A stretch of 53,060 nucleotides of DNA from an uncultured Prevotella sp. (GTDB lineage Bacteria; Bacteroidota; Bacteroidia; Bacteroidales; Bacteroidaceae), in the NCBI GenBank assembly GCA_946999045.1, contig CAMQBR010000013.1:1-53060 (forward strand), written 5' to 3'. Position 1 is the first letter of the stretch. Each line of letters begins with the position of its first letter. A model generated the notes under the pieces. It saw nothing but the letters and a program-made list of their open reading frames with translations. It was not told where the DNA came from and searched no databases. Shown here piece after piece: positions 1-7,751 of the stretch. The translations under genes and the position numbers were made by a program.

Positions 1-53
1 GTCGTCACAAAAACAAGCCATCGTACGTTCTTATGTGGTAGCCATACTCTCAT
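1..53 (-). CDS. Possible 5' end of a gene running off the left edge
   Basis: An ATG on the minus strand at 51-53 opens a frame that stays open to the window edge (begins MRVWLPHKN, then hydrophobic WLVFV). A promoter-like TACCTTTG lies upstream on the same strand near 143-150. Only 17 codons are visible, so neither the product nor its reality as a gene can be judged. Confidence 0.25.
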   Translation of the reverse strand, partial: MRVWLPHKNVRWLVFVT

Positions 54-311
54 CTATCTTTTGCCTCTTTCGCCATACGGGGTTTGTCTCTCAACAACTT
101 TTCGTAATAGTTTCGGTTGTTATCTTATTGTTACATTACCCAACAAAGGTAAACAAATAAACATATATAAACGAATAAAAGGGGTATTATTTGTGGTTTT
201 ATATAAAAAAGGGAGTTAACGAGAGTATATCTTCAAAAGTATTTTAGTAAAAACTAATGTAAGATAACTCCATCAACTCCCTTTTATTTTCGATAGCTCC
301 TATATAAGAGG
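54..311. other. Intergenic DNA with long-loop inverted repeat
   Basis: No gene is visible. An inverted repeat pairs AAAAGGGAGTT (about 207-217) with AACTCCCTTTT (275-285). Read on the minus strand it follows the peptidase stop and is followed by a T run, so it may be a weak terminator, although the loop of nearly 60 bases is long. The block ACTAATGTA..ATAACTCC recurs at about 8,890-8,915, so this is also a copy of a dispersed repeat. Confidence 0.4.
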
Positions 312-2423
312 CTACTGTGCATTTATTTCTTTCAGCAATCTGTCAGCGTGTCCCCAACGATCCATCATCATCAAGACATAACGGATATCGACACCAATGC
401 AGCGAGCTAAACGAGTGTCAAAGTTGATATCGTTTGATAAGCTATCCCAGTTGCCATCGAAAGCCAAACCTATCAATCTGCCTTTTCCATCGAACATAGG
501 ACTACCGCTGTTACCACCCGTAATATCATTGTTGGTTAAGAAGCAAAGTTGCATCTTACCAGTATGCTTATCTTGATAAGGTTCAATATCTTTGGCACTT
601 AAGATTTTTTTCATAATGGGCTCTACCTGATAATCATATACTTGAGCGCCTCGGTTCATTTTCTCTAACATACTCTCGGCTGTGGTATAATAGCCAGAAG
701 GTTTACCACCCAACAAGAATCCTCCTACTTGTCCATAGCTCAAGCGCATGGTAAAGTTGGCATCTGAATAATGAGGTAAGTCCTCCTCCATACGCAACTT
801 AGCTGCACACAGATACTTTTCTTGCTGGTTAATACTATCCTCGTTTTGTGATATATCGGCAGTAAAGTTATCCATCACTTTCAACACATCAAAGCCATAT
901 TGTACCCCTGGATCTTTGAGATAACTCTTCTTGTTGACAAATATCTTTGTGCCACTCTTCATCAAGAACGATTTTTTGTATAAGTAATCTATATAATGGG
1001 TATAATTACCACCAAACTTATTGTCTATCGTTTGATAGAATTTAGGCAGATATTGTGCAGGTACTTTATCACGATAATTTTTCAATAGTGTACTCAACAC
1101 TTCCTTATCTAAAGCCTCATCCCATTCGTCATGATTATCCTTAAACACAATGTATTGCTTTTTAGGCTTATTTGCATCGCCATGCAATTCTTTCTTTTTC
1201 AAATTCATAGCACGAGAACCGAACTCACTGGTACGGAAGAATGTTTCGCGAAAATACATAAACGCCTTTACAGCTTCAAAGCGTTTGGCATACAAGCGAC
1301 TCATCGTATCAAAGTTGAGTTTATCTTTCAGATAACCTGTTTGCGCTTGCCAATTAGCAATACGCTGCTCATATTGTCGTTTTTGATTGATAATGCCAAT
1401 CGAGTCAATACACTTATTCATTCCAATAGAGTTCTTCCAATAATTGGCACTCTGTGCAAATTTAGAATCATACTTAATACGTACAGCCTCACTGGCACGC
1501 ATGTGTTTAGTCATTACGGCTTGCTTTACACCACGAACTTGTGCACGCGGAGCATTGAGCGCATCTCTACGTTCACGAATACCGTAAGACGATAAGTAAC
1601 GATTGGTAGAACCAGGATAACCCATAGTCATGGCATAATCACCGTCTTTATATCCTTGCAAACTAACAGGAGCCCAATACTGGGGATGATAAGGAACATT
1701 ATCTTTTGAATATTCTGCAGGTCCGTTGGTATTCTTGTCAGCATAGATACGGAACACAGAGAAGTCGCATGTTTGTCGGGGCCACATCCAGTTATCAGTT
1801 TCACCGCCAAACTTACCCATTGACTTTGGAATGGTAAACACTAATCGCAAATCGTTAAACTGCTGATAGGTTGTTGCGTAGTAAGCATTGCCCTCATAAA
1901 AGGCATTTATCTCTATATGTAAGGTCTTGTTTATTTTCTTAATAGAATCGTTTAATACATTTTGCAACGAGTCAATAACTACTTCTTGACGATTAGAAGA
2001 CAAGTTATCGAAATTGAGTTGCTTAAGTTGAGGAGTAATATCTTTTTGCTCACGCATAAAACTTACAAACATATCTTTATTAGGCAACTCCTCTTCGTAG
2101 GTCTTGGCATAAAACCCATTCTTCATATAATCATGTTCTACTGTAGAATGCCTACGAATGCTTTCAAAACCGCAATGGTGATTGGTGAATACCAATCCAT
2201 TGGGTGATACTACTACACCAGAGCAATAGCCCGAGAAGTTAACTACTGCATTTTTAATAGCATTGTTACTATTATACAGATTGTCGTAAGGTAACATAAA
2301 CCCTTCTGCCTGCATTTGGTTATACACCGCCTGTGGCAAATTGTACAGAGTCCACATACCTTCATCAGCATTTGCTACACTTGCTGCAAATAGTCCAGCA
2401 ATGAGTAAGGTTGATTTCTTCAT
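312..2423 (-). CDS. dpp7: S46-family dipeptidyl peptidase, DPP7-like
   Basis: A serine exopeptidase that releases dipeptides from peptide N-termini in the periplasm, supplying peptides to asaccharolytic or proteolytic Bacteroidales. The 703-residue protein starts with a signal peptide (MKKSTLLIAGLFAASVANA, then DEGMW). The chymotrypsin-like triad is visible: His in TNHHCG (about residue 83), Asp in GETDNWMWPR (about 210) and Ser in GGNSGSPMF (about 640). The residue 18 places after the catalytic Ser is Gly (GLAFDGNW). In this family that position is Gly in DPP7 (hydrophobic P1) and Arg or Ser in DPP11 (acidic P1), so DPP7 specificity is inferred. Length is normal for S46. It appears to be transcribed alone. 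Confidence 0.93.
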   Translation of the reverse strand: MKKSTLLIAGLFAASVANADEGMWTLYNLPQAVYNQMQAEGFMLPYDNLYNSNNAIKNAVVNFSGYCSGVVVSPNGLVFTNHHCGFESIRRHSTVEHDYMKNGFYAKTYEEELPNKDMFVSFMREQKDITPQLKQLNFDNLSSNRQEVVIDSLQNVLNDSIKKINKTLHIEINAFYEGNAYYATTYQQFNDLRLVFTIPKSMGKFGGETDNWMWPRQTCDFSVFRIYADKNTNGPAEYSKDNVPYHPQYWAPVSLQGYKDGDYAMTMGYPGSTNRYLSSYGIRERRDALNAPRAQVRGVKQAVMTKHMRASEAVRIKYDSKFAQSANYWKNSIGMNKCIDSIGIINQKRQYEQRIANWQAQTGYLKDKLNFDTMSRLYAKRFEAVKAFMYFRETFFRTSEFGSRAMNLKKKELHGDANKPKKQYIVFKDNHDEWDEALDKEVLSTLLKNYRDKVPAQYLPKFYQTIDNKFGGNYTHYIDYLYKKSFLMKSGTKIFVNKKSYLKDPGVQYGFDVLKVMDNFTADISQNEDSINQQEKYLCAAKLRMEEDLPHYSDANFTMRLSYGQVGGFLLGGKPSGYYTTAESMLEKMNRGAQVYDYQVEPIMKKILSAKDIEPYQDKHTGKMQLCFLTNNDITGGNSGSPMFDGKGRLIGLAFDGNWDSLSNDINFDTRLARCIGVDIRYVLMMMDRWGHADRLLKEINAQ

Positions 2424-2431
2424 AATACTTT

Positions 2432-2473
2432 TACTTTGAACGTTGAGCTTTAATCTTTATGATTAGTTGTTTG
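2432..2473 (+). repeat. Dispersed repeat family D, copy 1
   Basis: About 40 bases related to TTTGAACATTGAGCTTT..TTATGATTAGTT. Sister copies lie near 12,134-12,165 (inverted), 25,277-25,312 (inverted), 39,031-39,067 and 42,478-42,524. All sit at gene borders. Function unknown. Confidence 0.55.
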
Positions 2474-2507
2474 TTATAGAGACACTTTTGGTGTTATATC
2501 TCTCATT

Positions 2508-3980
2508 TTACCTTTTACATTTTGCCAATAGTTTTTCGCTCTTTACAATATATGCGGCAAACAAGAGTATGAATAAAGTATTAACAGTCAAGGCTTTTCC
2601 CGATGACAATGATTTGTTAAAAATAGTCATAGCGGCAAAAAATATTATTGCTAACACTACATAGATACCAATACTCTTCATAGGGTAGCTAATTGGATAT
2701 TTACGTTGCCCTACAATATACGACAAAACCATGGCAACACCATAACCTGAGAGACCTGCCCATGCACAAGCTATATAGCCAAAACGGGGCACAAAGATAA
2801 CGTTGATAGCAATGAGCACAGCACAGCCTATACCAGAGAGGTAAGCCCCCCAAATGGTTTTATCAATAAGTTTATACCAAAACGACAAGTTAAAATAAAC
2901 ACCCATCATAATTTCAGCTGCCATCACAATTGGTACTACTTGCAGGCCGTCCCAATAATCTCTACCAATAACATATCGCAGTATATTCAAATATCCTACC
3001 ACTACCAAGAAAGCAAGCAGTGTGAAGATGATAAAGTACTTCATAGCTTTGGCGTAGGTAGCCCGATTATCTTTCTCTTCCGACTTTCCAAACACAAAAG
3101 GTTCGTAAGCAAACCTAAAGGCTTGTGTTATCATTGCCATAATCATGGCTATCTTGCTAGCTGCACCATAGATACCTAATTGCGCTAAGCTATCACTTCC
3201 TTTGTATATATGTGGAAACAATATCTTATCGGCTGTTTGGTTCAATATGCCTGCCAAACCTAATACCAAGATAGGCCAACTATACGAGAGCATACGGCGC
3301 AGCAGTCTTTTGTCAAAATGATAACTAACGTGGGTAAGTTCCTTATATAATAAAGGTATGGTAAGGGCCGAACAAGCCAGATTGATATAAAAAGCATATC
3401 CTACTCCTACCTTTGGACTGTACACATAACTTATCACTTCTGGATGTTTCTGGTAGAGTACTGGCAGCAACAAATAGTACACCAAGTTGAGTATGATGTT
3501 AAGCACAATAGCAAACAATTTGAGTGTTGCAAACTTCATGGCTTTGTTACGGTAGCGCAAATAGTCGAATGGTATACATAGAAAAGAGTCGATAGCCACC
3601 GTCAATGCCATTACCCATATATAAGAAGGATGATTGGCATAGCCCATAAACGATGCAATGGGCGATAAGAAGAGCAACACTAAGATAAAGAAAGCTAAAG
3701 CACCCGACCCAACGGATATCAATGTGGTGGAATATACCATATTAGCATTCTCTCCTTTCTTATTGGCAAATCTAAAGAATGTTGTTTCCATACCAAAAGT
3801 AAGTAGTACCAACAATAAGGCGGTTACAGCATACATATTAGTCATAATGCCATACTCACCACTGGCAGAAGCCAACTTCATGGTGTACAATGGCGTTAAC
3901 AAATAATTAAGAAAACGTCCTACAATGCTGCTCATTCCATAAATGGCAGTATCTTTTACTAATGATTTTAGATTCGACAT
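2508..3980 (-). CDS. Polysaccharide flippase, MOP/Wzx-like
   Basis: A multi-pass membrane protein of 490 residues with about 12-14 hydrophobic segments. The N-terminus (LKSLVKDTAIYGMSSIVGRF.NYLLTPLYT) is typical of the polysaccharide-transporter branch of the MOP superfamily, which flips lipid-linked oligosaccharides across the inner membrane for O-antigen, capsule or related glycans. No glycosyltransferase cluster surrounds it; a solitary gene of this type is common in Bacteroidales, and its substrate cannot be inferred. It lies 50 bases downstream of the SpmAB-like gene on the same strand and may be co-transcribed with it. Confidence 0.85.
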   Translation of the reverse strand: MSNLKSLVKDTAIYGMSSIVGRFLNYLLTPLYTMKLASASGEYGIMTNMYAVTALLLVLLTFGMETTFFRFANKKGENANMVYSTTLISVGSGALAFFILVLLFLSPIASFMGYANHPSYIWVMALTVAIDSFLCIPFDYLRYRNKAMKFATLKLFAIVLNIILNLVYYLLLPVLYQKHPEVISYVYSPKVGVGYAFYINLACSALTIPLLYKELTHVSYHFDKRLLRRMLSYSWPILVLGLAGILNQTADKILFPHIYKGSDSLAQLGIYGAASKIAMIMAMITQAFRFAYEPFVFGKSEEKDNRATYAKAMKYFIIFTLLAFLVVVGYLNILRYVIGRDYWDGLQVVPIVMAAEIMMGVYFNLSFWYKLIDKTIWGAYLSGIGCAVLIAINVIFVPRFGYIACAWAGLSGYGVAMVLSYIVGQRKYPISYPMKSIGIYVVLAIIFFAAMTIFNKSLSSGKALTVNTLFILLFAAYIVKSEKLLAKCKR

Positions 3981-4030
3981 TATTTTAAATTCATTATTTA
4001 GTTACTGGGCTTATTGGGCTAATTGCTCTC

Positions 4031-5260
4031 TCAAAAAAACAAATACCCTATAGCAATGGCTGCAATAACACCAGCCAAATCAGCCAGCAGTCCACATACC
4101 ACAGCATGACGGGTATACCTTATATTAACACTACCAAAGTACACCGCCAAAATGTAAAACGTAGTATCGGTAGCACCTTGGAAGATACAACTCAATCTAC
4201 CAACAAACGAGTCAGCCCCATACGTATGCATGGCATCCACCATCATACCACGAGCACCACTACCCGATAGAGGTTTCATCAATGCCGTTGGCAACGCTCC
4301 TACAAACTGAGTATCTAATCCGAACCAAGCCGCCACACTTCCAATACCATTCACCAGCATATCCATAGCTCCCGAAGCACGAAACACACCTATACCCACA
4401 AGGATAGCAACCAAGTAAGGTATAATACGAACGGCTGTAGAAAAACCTTCTTTAGCTCCTTCTATAAAAGCATCGTACACATTGATGTGTTTCCAAACAC
4501 CTGCCAAGATAAAAGCCAACATGATACTCATTAACAGGACGTTGGCAATAGAAGTACTCACCACGTTCATAGTATCTTTATCCAACTGACCAAAGCCCCA
4601 TATTATAAACCCCACTACTGCTATCATTCCACCTAACGTCAGTCCCATTACCTTATTAAATAGATTAATCTTTTGGTAAATAGCCGTAATGATGATGCCC
4701 ACCAATGTAGAAAAGAACGTTGCCAATAATATAGGAATAAAAATATCGGTAGGTGCTGCCGCCCCCATTTGGGCACGATACACCATAATGCTCACTGGTA
4801 TCAACGTTAATCCTGATGTATTGAGTACCAAGAACATAATCATTGGATTAGTTGCTGTATCTAACTTCGGATTCAATGCTTGCAGCTCTTTCATCGCTTT
4901 CAACCCCATAGGTGTTGCCGCATTGTCAAGTCCTAAAACATTAGCTGCCACACTCATAAAGATACTTCCTGTAACAGGATGACCCTTTGGTATATCAGGA
5001 AAGAGTTTACAAAACACAGGGCTCAACATACGAGACAGTACATTGATAACACCTCCTCGCTCGCCTATCTTCATAATACCGAGCCAAAGTGATAAAACGC
5101 CTGTCAAGCCTAATGATATTTCAAAAGCGGTCTTAGACGAATCAAATGTTGAAGACATCATGGCAGGAAACACACTTGTATCTCCCATGAAAACCAACTT
5201 CACCAATGCAATAACAAATGCAATGACAAAAAAAGCCACCCAAATATAGTTCAATACCAT
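4031..5260 (-). CDS. SpmA-SpmB fusion-like nucleoside-recognition (Gate) membrane protein
   Basis: A 409-residue integral membrane protein whose first half resembles SpmA and second half SpmB; each half carries a nucleoside-recognition (Gate) domain. Visible signatures include ANVLGLDNAATPMGLKAM, LVLNTSGLTLIPVS and, in the second half, PLSGSGARGMM with GATDTTFYILAVYFGS. In sporeformers SpmA/SpmB act in spore-core dehydration, but fused homologues are usual in non-sporulating Bacteroidetes, where the role is unknown; a transport function is inferred. The start at 5260 is supported by a promoter ending only a few bases upstream, which would make the mRNA nearly leaderless. Confidence 0.85.
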   Translation of the reverse strand: MVLNYIWVAFFVIAFVIALVKLVFMGDTSVFPAMMSSTFDSSKTAFEISLGLTGVLSLWLGIMKIGERGGVINVLSRMLSPVFCKLFPDIPKGHPVTGSIFMSVAANVLGLDNAATPMGLKAMKELQALNPKLDTATNPMIMFLVLNTSGLTLIPVSIMVYRAQMGAAAPTDIFIPILLATFFSTLVGIIITAIYQKINLFNKVMGLTLGGMIAVVGFIIWGFGQLDKDTMNVVSTSIANVLLMSIMLAFILAGVWKHINVYDAFIEGAKEGFSTAVRIIPYLVAILVGIGVFRASGAMDMLVNGIGSVAAWFGLDTQFVGALPTALMKPLSGSGARGMMVDAMHTYGADSFVGRLSCIFQGATDTTFYILAVYFGSVNIRYTRHAVVCGLLADLAGVIAAIAIGYLFF

Positions 5261-5267
5261 AGGGTTG

Positions 5268-5298
5268 CAAAATTAAACAAAATTGGCGTTATGCCCAA
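5268..5298 (-). promoter_or_regulatory. Promoter of the SpmAB-like gene
   Basis: On the minus strand TTG (5296-5298), 20 bases, then TAATTTTG (5268-5275) fit the Bacteroidetes promoter consensus. The box ends 7 bases before the ATG, so the transcript would have almost no 5' leader. Confidence 0.6.
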
Positions 5299-5370
5299 GT
5301 AATCGGCTGTATTTTGATTTTTTTTTGAAGTACAACGATGACTTTTTACAGGCTTCACCCCTTGGTTTTA

Positions 5371-5458
5371 CAAACTCATGGAAATTGGGCATCAAACTCA
5401 TGGAAATTGGGCATCAAACTCATGGAAATTGTGATACAAACTCATGGAAATTGCAAAT
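5371..5458. repeat. Four 22-bp tandem units, palindromic 17-bp core (array 1)
   Basis: Units start at 5371, 5393, 5415 and 5437. Each has the core CAAACTCATGGAAATTG (an imperfect dyad, CAAnCTCA..TGAGnTTG-like) followed by a 5-base linker that varies (GGCAT, GGCAT, TGATA, CAAAT). The array lies between the diverging SpmAB-like and pyrE promoters. A second array with the same period and a related core lies at 37,166-37,253. The rest of the 5,261-5,638 gap holds only promoters and AT-rich DNA. Confidence 0.9.
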
Positions 5459-5582
5459 AAAGTGGATAATAACGAAATAACACTGAAAAGGATAGTAGAA
5501 AGTACTGCTCTTTTTTTTTACAAGATTATATTTGCTTTGCTTATCATCCAACCATAGAAATAAACATTTTATCAATTATCGT

Positions 5583-5613
5583 TTTGAAATCTTCAATATT
5601 TCAACTAACTTTG
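5583..5613 (+). promoter_or_regulatory. pyrE promoter
   Basis: TTTG (5583-5586), exactly 19 bases, TAACTTTG (5606-5613), an ideal Bacteroidetes promoter, 25 bases before the pyrE ATG. Confidence 0.75.
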
Positions 5614-5638
5614 CATAAACCAACGAATTACTTATAAA

Positions 5639-6277
5639 ATGGAAAAGAATAAGCTTAAACGAGATTTCGCAGCAAAGTTATTACACATTCAAGCTATTAA
5701 GTTGCAACCTAATGCCCCATTTACATGGGCCTCTGGATGGAAATCTCCCTTCTATTGTGATAATCGCAAAACATTGTCGTACCCTGATGTACGTACATTT
5801 GTGAAGATTGGTATGGTACATGCCATATTAGAAAACTTCCCTGAAGCTACTGCCATTGCAGGTGTGGCAACAGCTGGTATTCCACAAGCAGCACTGATAG
5901 CTGATACAATGAATTTGCCTATGATTTACGTTCGTAGCAAACCAAAAGACCATGGACTGGAAAATCTTATTGAAGGCGAACTAAAAGAAAATACAAAAGT
6001 TGTGGTTATAGAAGACCTTGTTTCTACAGGTAGCAGTTCATTGAAAGCGGTTGAAGCCTTACGCAAAGCAGGTGCCAATGTTGTAGGTATGGTGGCTTCG
6101 TTTACATACGGTTTCCCTGTTGCAGCAAAGGCTTTTAAAGATGCCAAACTTAAATTGGTTACACTAACCGATTATGAGAATACTGTAGAAGAGGCATTGG
6201 CAACTGGCTACATCAAAGAAAGCGATTTAGACCTATTGCATCAATGGAGGAAAGCACCTGAAAAGTTTGGAAAGTAA
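5639..6277 (+). CDS. pyrE: Orotate phosphoribosyltransferase
   Basis: Joins orotate to PRPP to form OMP, the fifth step of de novo UMP synthesis, in the cytoplasm. The 212-residue length is normal. The PRPP-binding loop VVVIEDLVSTGSSSL is at about residues 122-136, the substrate-contacting N-terminal part contains FTWASGWKSPFYCDNR, and VRSKPKDHGLENLIEG is the flexible catalytic loop region. The ATG at 5639 follows a canonical promoter. The next two genes on the same strand may be read from the same start, but about 345 bases with repeats separate them. Confidence 0.96.
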   Translation: MEKNKLKRDFAAKLLHIQAIKLQPNAPFTWASGWKSPFYCDNRKTLSYPDVRTFVKIGMVHAILENFPEATAIAGVATAGIPQAALIADTMNLPMIYVRSKPKDHGLENLIEGELKENTKVVVIEDLVSTGSSSLKAVEALRKAGANVVGMVASFTYGFPVAAKAFKDAKLKLVTLTDYENTVEEALATGYIKESDLDLLHQWRKAPEKFGK

Positions 6278-6510
6278 AGGTCGATTCTATAAATTAGCTT
6301 TGTTAGATTTTGGATTTTTATTTTAAGTTCAAAAATTAAGTAATTAAAGGTGTGTAGCCCACTACGCAACTGAGCAAACTTACATTTTTAACAAAAAAAT
6401 AGTGCATGACAAATACTATCAAACTTGTTTGATTTGTTGAGACAACGCCTTTTTTCTATAAAAAGAAGCCAAAAGATAAGAAAACATATTTTATAAATAA
6501 TTGCCAGACC
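6276..6510. mobile_element. Partial MITE-like element after pyrE
   Basis: Directly after the pyrE stop, GATTCTATAAATTAGCTTTG (about 6283-6302) matches the terminus of the elements at 40,990-41,185 and 41,405-41,607. Further in, about 6,420-6,500 (TTGTTGAGACAACGCC..AAAAGATAAGAAAAC) resembles 41,190-41,275. No matching right terminus is clear, so this is probably a decayed or truncated copy. Confidence 0.5.
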
Positions 6511-6511
6511 T

Positions 6512-6586
6512 TGAAAGGGCGACATAATATAGCAAAGGGTTTTACTCCTATCCTATATTATATCACCCTTACAAGGCTTCAATAAA
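6512..6586. repeat. Repeat family B, inverted pair
   Basis: GAAAGGGCGACATAATATAG and, in opposite orientation, CCTATATTATATCACCCTTA form a hairpin of two family-B arms. Single arms of the same family occur near 17,325-17,420, 18,806-18,880, 35,770-35,815, 36,905-36,985, 42,966-43,010 and 43,156-43,222. Confidence 0.6.
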
Positions 6587-6623
6587 AAAAAGAAAGCTCA
6601 CCAACCCCAAAAACTCAAAAAAA

Positions 6624-7037
6624 ATGACCAGTAAATTTGAATGCTCTATCCGACAAATTCCTTATCCACAGCAGTCGGTATATAATATGTTGAGCGACCT
6701 CAACAACATAGAAAAGGTAAAAGATAAAATACCAGAGGATAAAGTAAAAGAGCTTACCTTTGATGCTAATTCTATCTCTATTAGTTCGCCCATGGGCGCA
6801 ATAGAATTACATATCACAGAAAGAGAAGAACCCAAATGTATCAAGTTTGAAACAACAAAGAGCCCACTTCCTATCACATTATGGATTCAGTTATTACCCG
6901 TAACAGCCACATCTTGCAAAATGCGAATAACCATAAAAACAGAAGTTAATATTTTTCTCAAAGGCATGATTAAGAAGCCAATGCAACAAGCTATAGAAAA
7001 AATAGCAGATGTATTGCAAATGATACGCTATGAATAA
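6624..7037 (+). CDS. SRPBCC (START-like) family protein
   Basis: A 137-residue cytoplasmic protein with the pattern of the polyketide cyclase/dehydrase or coenzyme Q-binding SRPBCC fold: N-terminal strand FECSIRQIPYPQQSVYNMLSD, a central run of alternating hydrophobics (SISISSPMGAIELHI..CIKFE), and the long C-terminal helix GMIKKPMQQAIEKIADVLQMI. Members bind hydrophobic ligands; the ligand here is unknown. Its last 8 bases overlap the start of the next gene, which implies translational coupling with that lipoprotein. Confidence 0.75.
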   Translation: MTSKFECSIRQIPYPQQSVYNMLSDLNNIEKVKDKIPEDKVKELTFDANSISISSPMGAIELHITEREEPKCIKFETTKSPLPITLWIQLLPVTATSCKMRITIKTEVNIFLKGMIKKPMQQAIEKIADVLQMIRYE

Positions 7038-7593
7038 ATGGTTCTGGTTATTATGTTTAACATTAGGATGGATATCGTGTGGAGAAAATCAAAACGAATT
7101 TAGTTCTACACGATGCTTCCTTGTGGTCAATAATCAAGAACATAATAACCATACCTTAGCAAGTGCCATGACAAGTTTGTCGCCAGGCGTATTTTGTATC
7201 GTACAACAAACTATGAAAGGCGGTGCACCTTATTTTTATTTCAAAAACAATTATGGCAATGAGAGTTACGCTATTCTTAATGCGAAAGAACAGCGAATGC
7301 ACTTGATAATAGGACTAAACAATGGGGTAATTGTTGGGTTTGATAATCTTAATCAACCCGCTACGTTCTATGCATACGACCTGCAATGCCCTAATTGTTT
7401 TGATGTTATGAAGATACCACGCAAAAGTTATCCCCTCACCCTCTCAGCTAATGGCATTGCAATATGCAATGTATGTCATAGAGAGTATAACCTTAATATC
7501 GGTGGAATCATATCAAAAGGTAAAAAAGGAGAAAAACTCATTAGGTATCACGCCACTACATCAGCACCTAATGGGGTACTACATGTGTATTAA
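7030..7593 (+). CDS. Lipoprotein with four-cysteine (CPNC/CNVC) domain
   Basis: A 187-residue predicted lipoprotein: signal sequence MNKWFWLLCLTLGWIS followed by Cys-17 (lipobox GWISC). The C-terminal third carries two CxxC pairs, DLQCPNCFDV and AICNVCHREYNLNIGGI, followed by GKKGEKLIRYHATTS. The layout (two metal-binding hairpins, then a glycine-rich strand) recalls a Rieske-like fold in which all four ligands are Cys, or a zinc ribbon or rubredoxin-like knuckle. Metal binding is inferred. It is translationally coupled to the SRPBCC gene. I do not recognise a named family. Confidence 0.75.
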   Translation: MNKWFWLLCLTLGWISCGENQNEFSSTRCFLVVNNQEHNNHTLASAMTSLSPGVFCIVQQTMKGGAPYFYFKNNYGNESYAILNAKEQRMHLIIGLNNGVIVGFDNLNQPATFYAYDLQCPNCFDVMKIPRKSYPLTLSANGIAICNVCHREYNLNIGGIISKGKKGEKLIRYHATTSAPNGVLHVY

Positions 7594-7751
7594 ATATAGA
7601 TAAAAGCACTATGGGCTAAAAGCCCATAATAATATGATAACACTGACGACACTGTTATTTTTATTGTTAGCTCGTAACAAAATTGCATATAAACAATTGT
7701 ACACGGATGAATGCCAACTAACGACATTTTTTTGAAAAACATATATATATA

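Noticed and set aside
5371..5458. CRISPR array
   Set aside because: Repeats are 17 bp with linkers of only 5 bases; there are no spacers of normal length and no cas genes.
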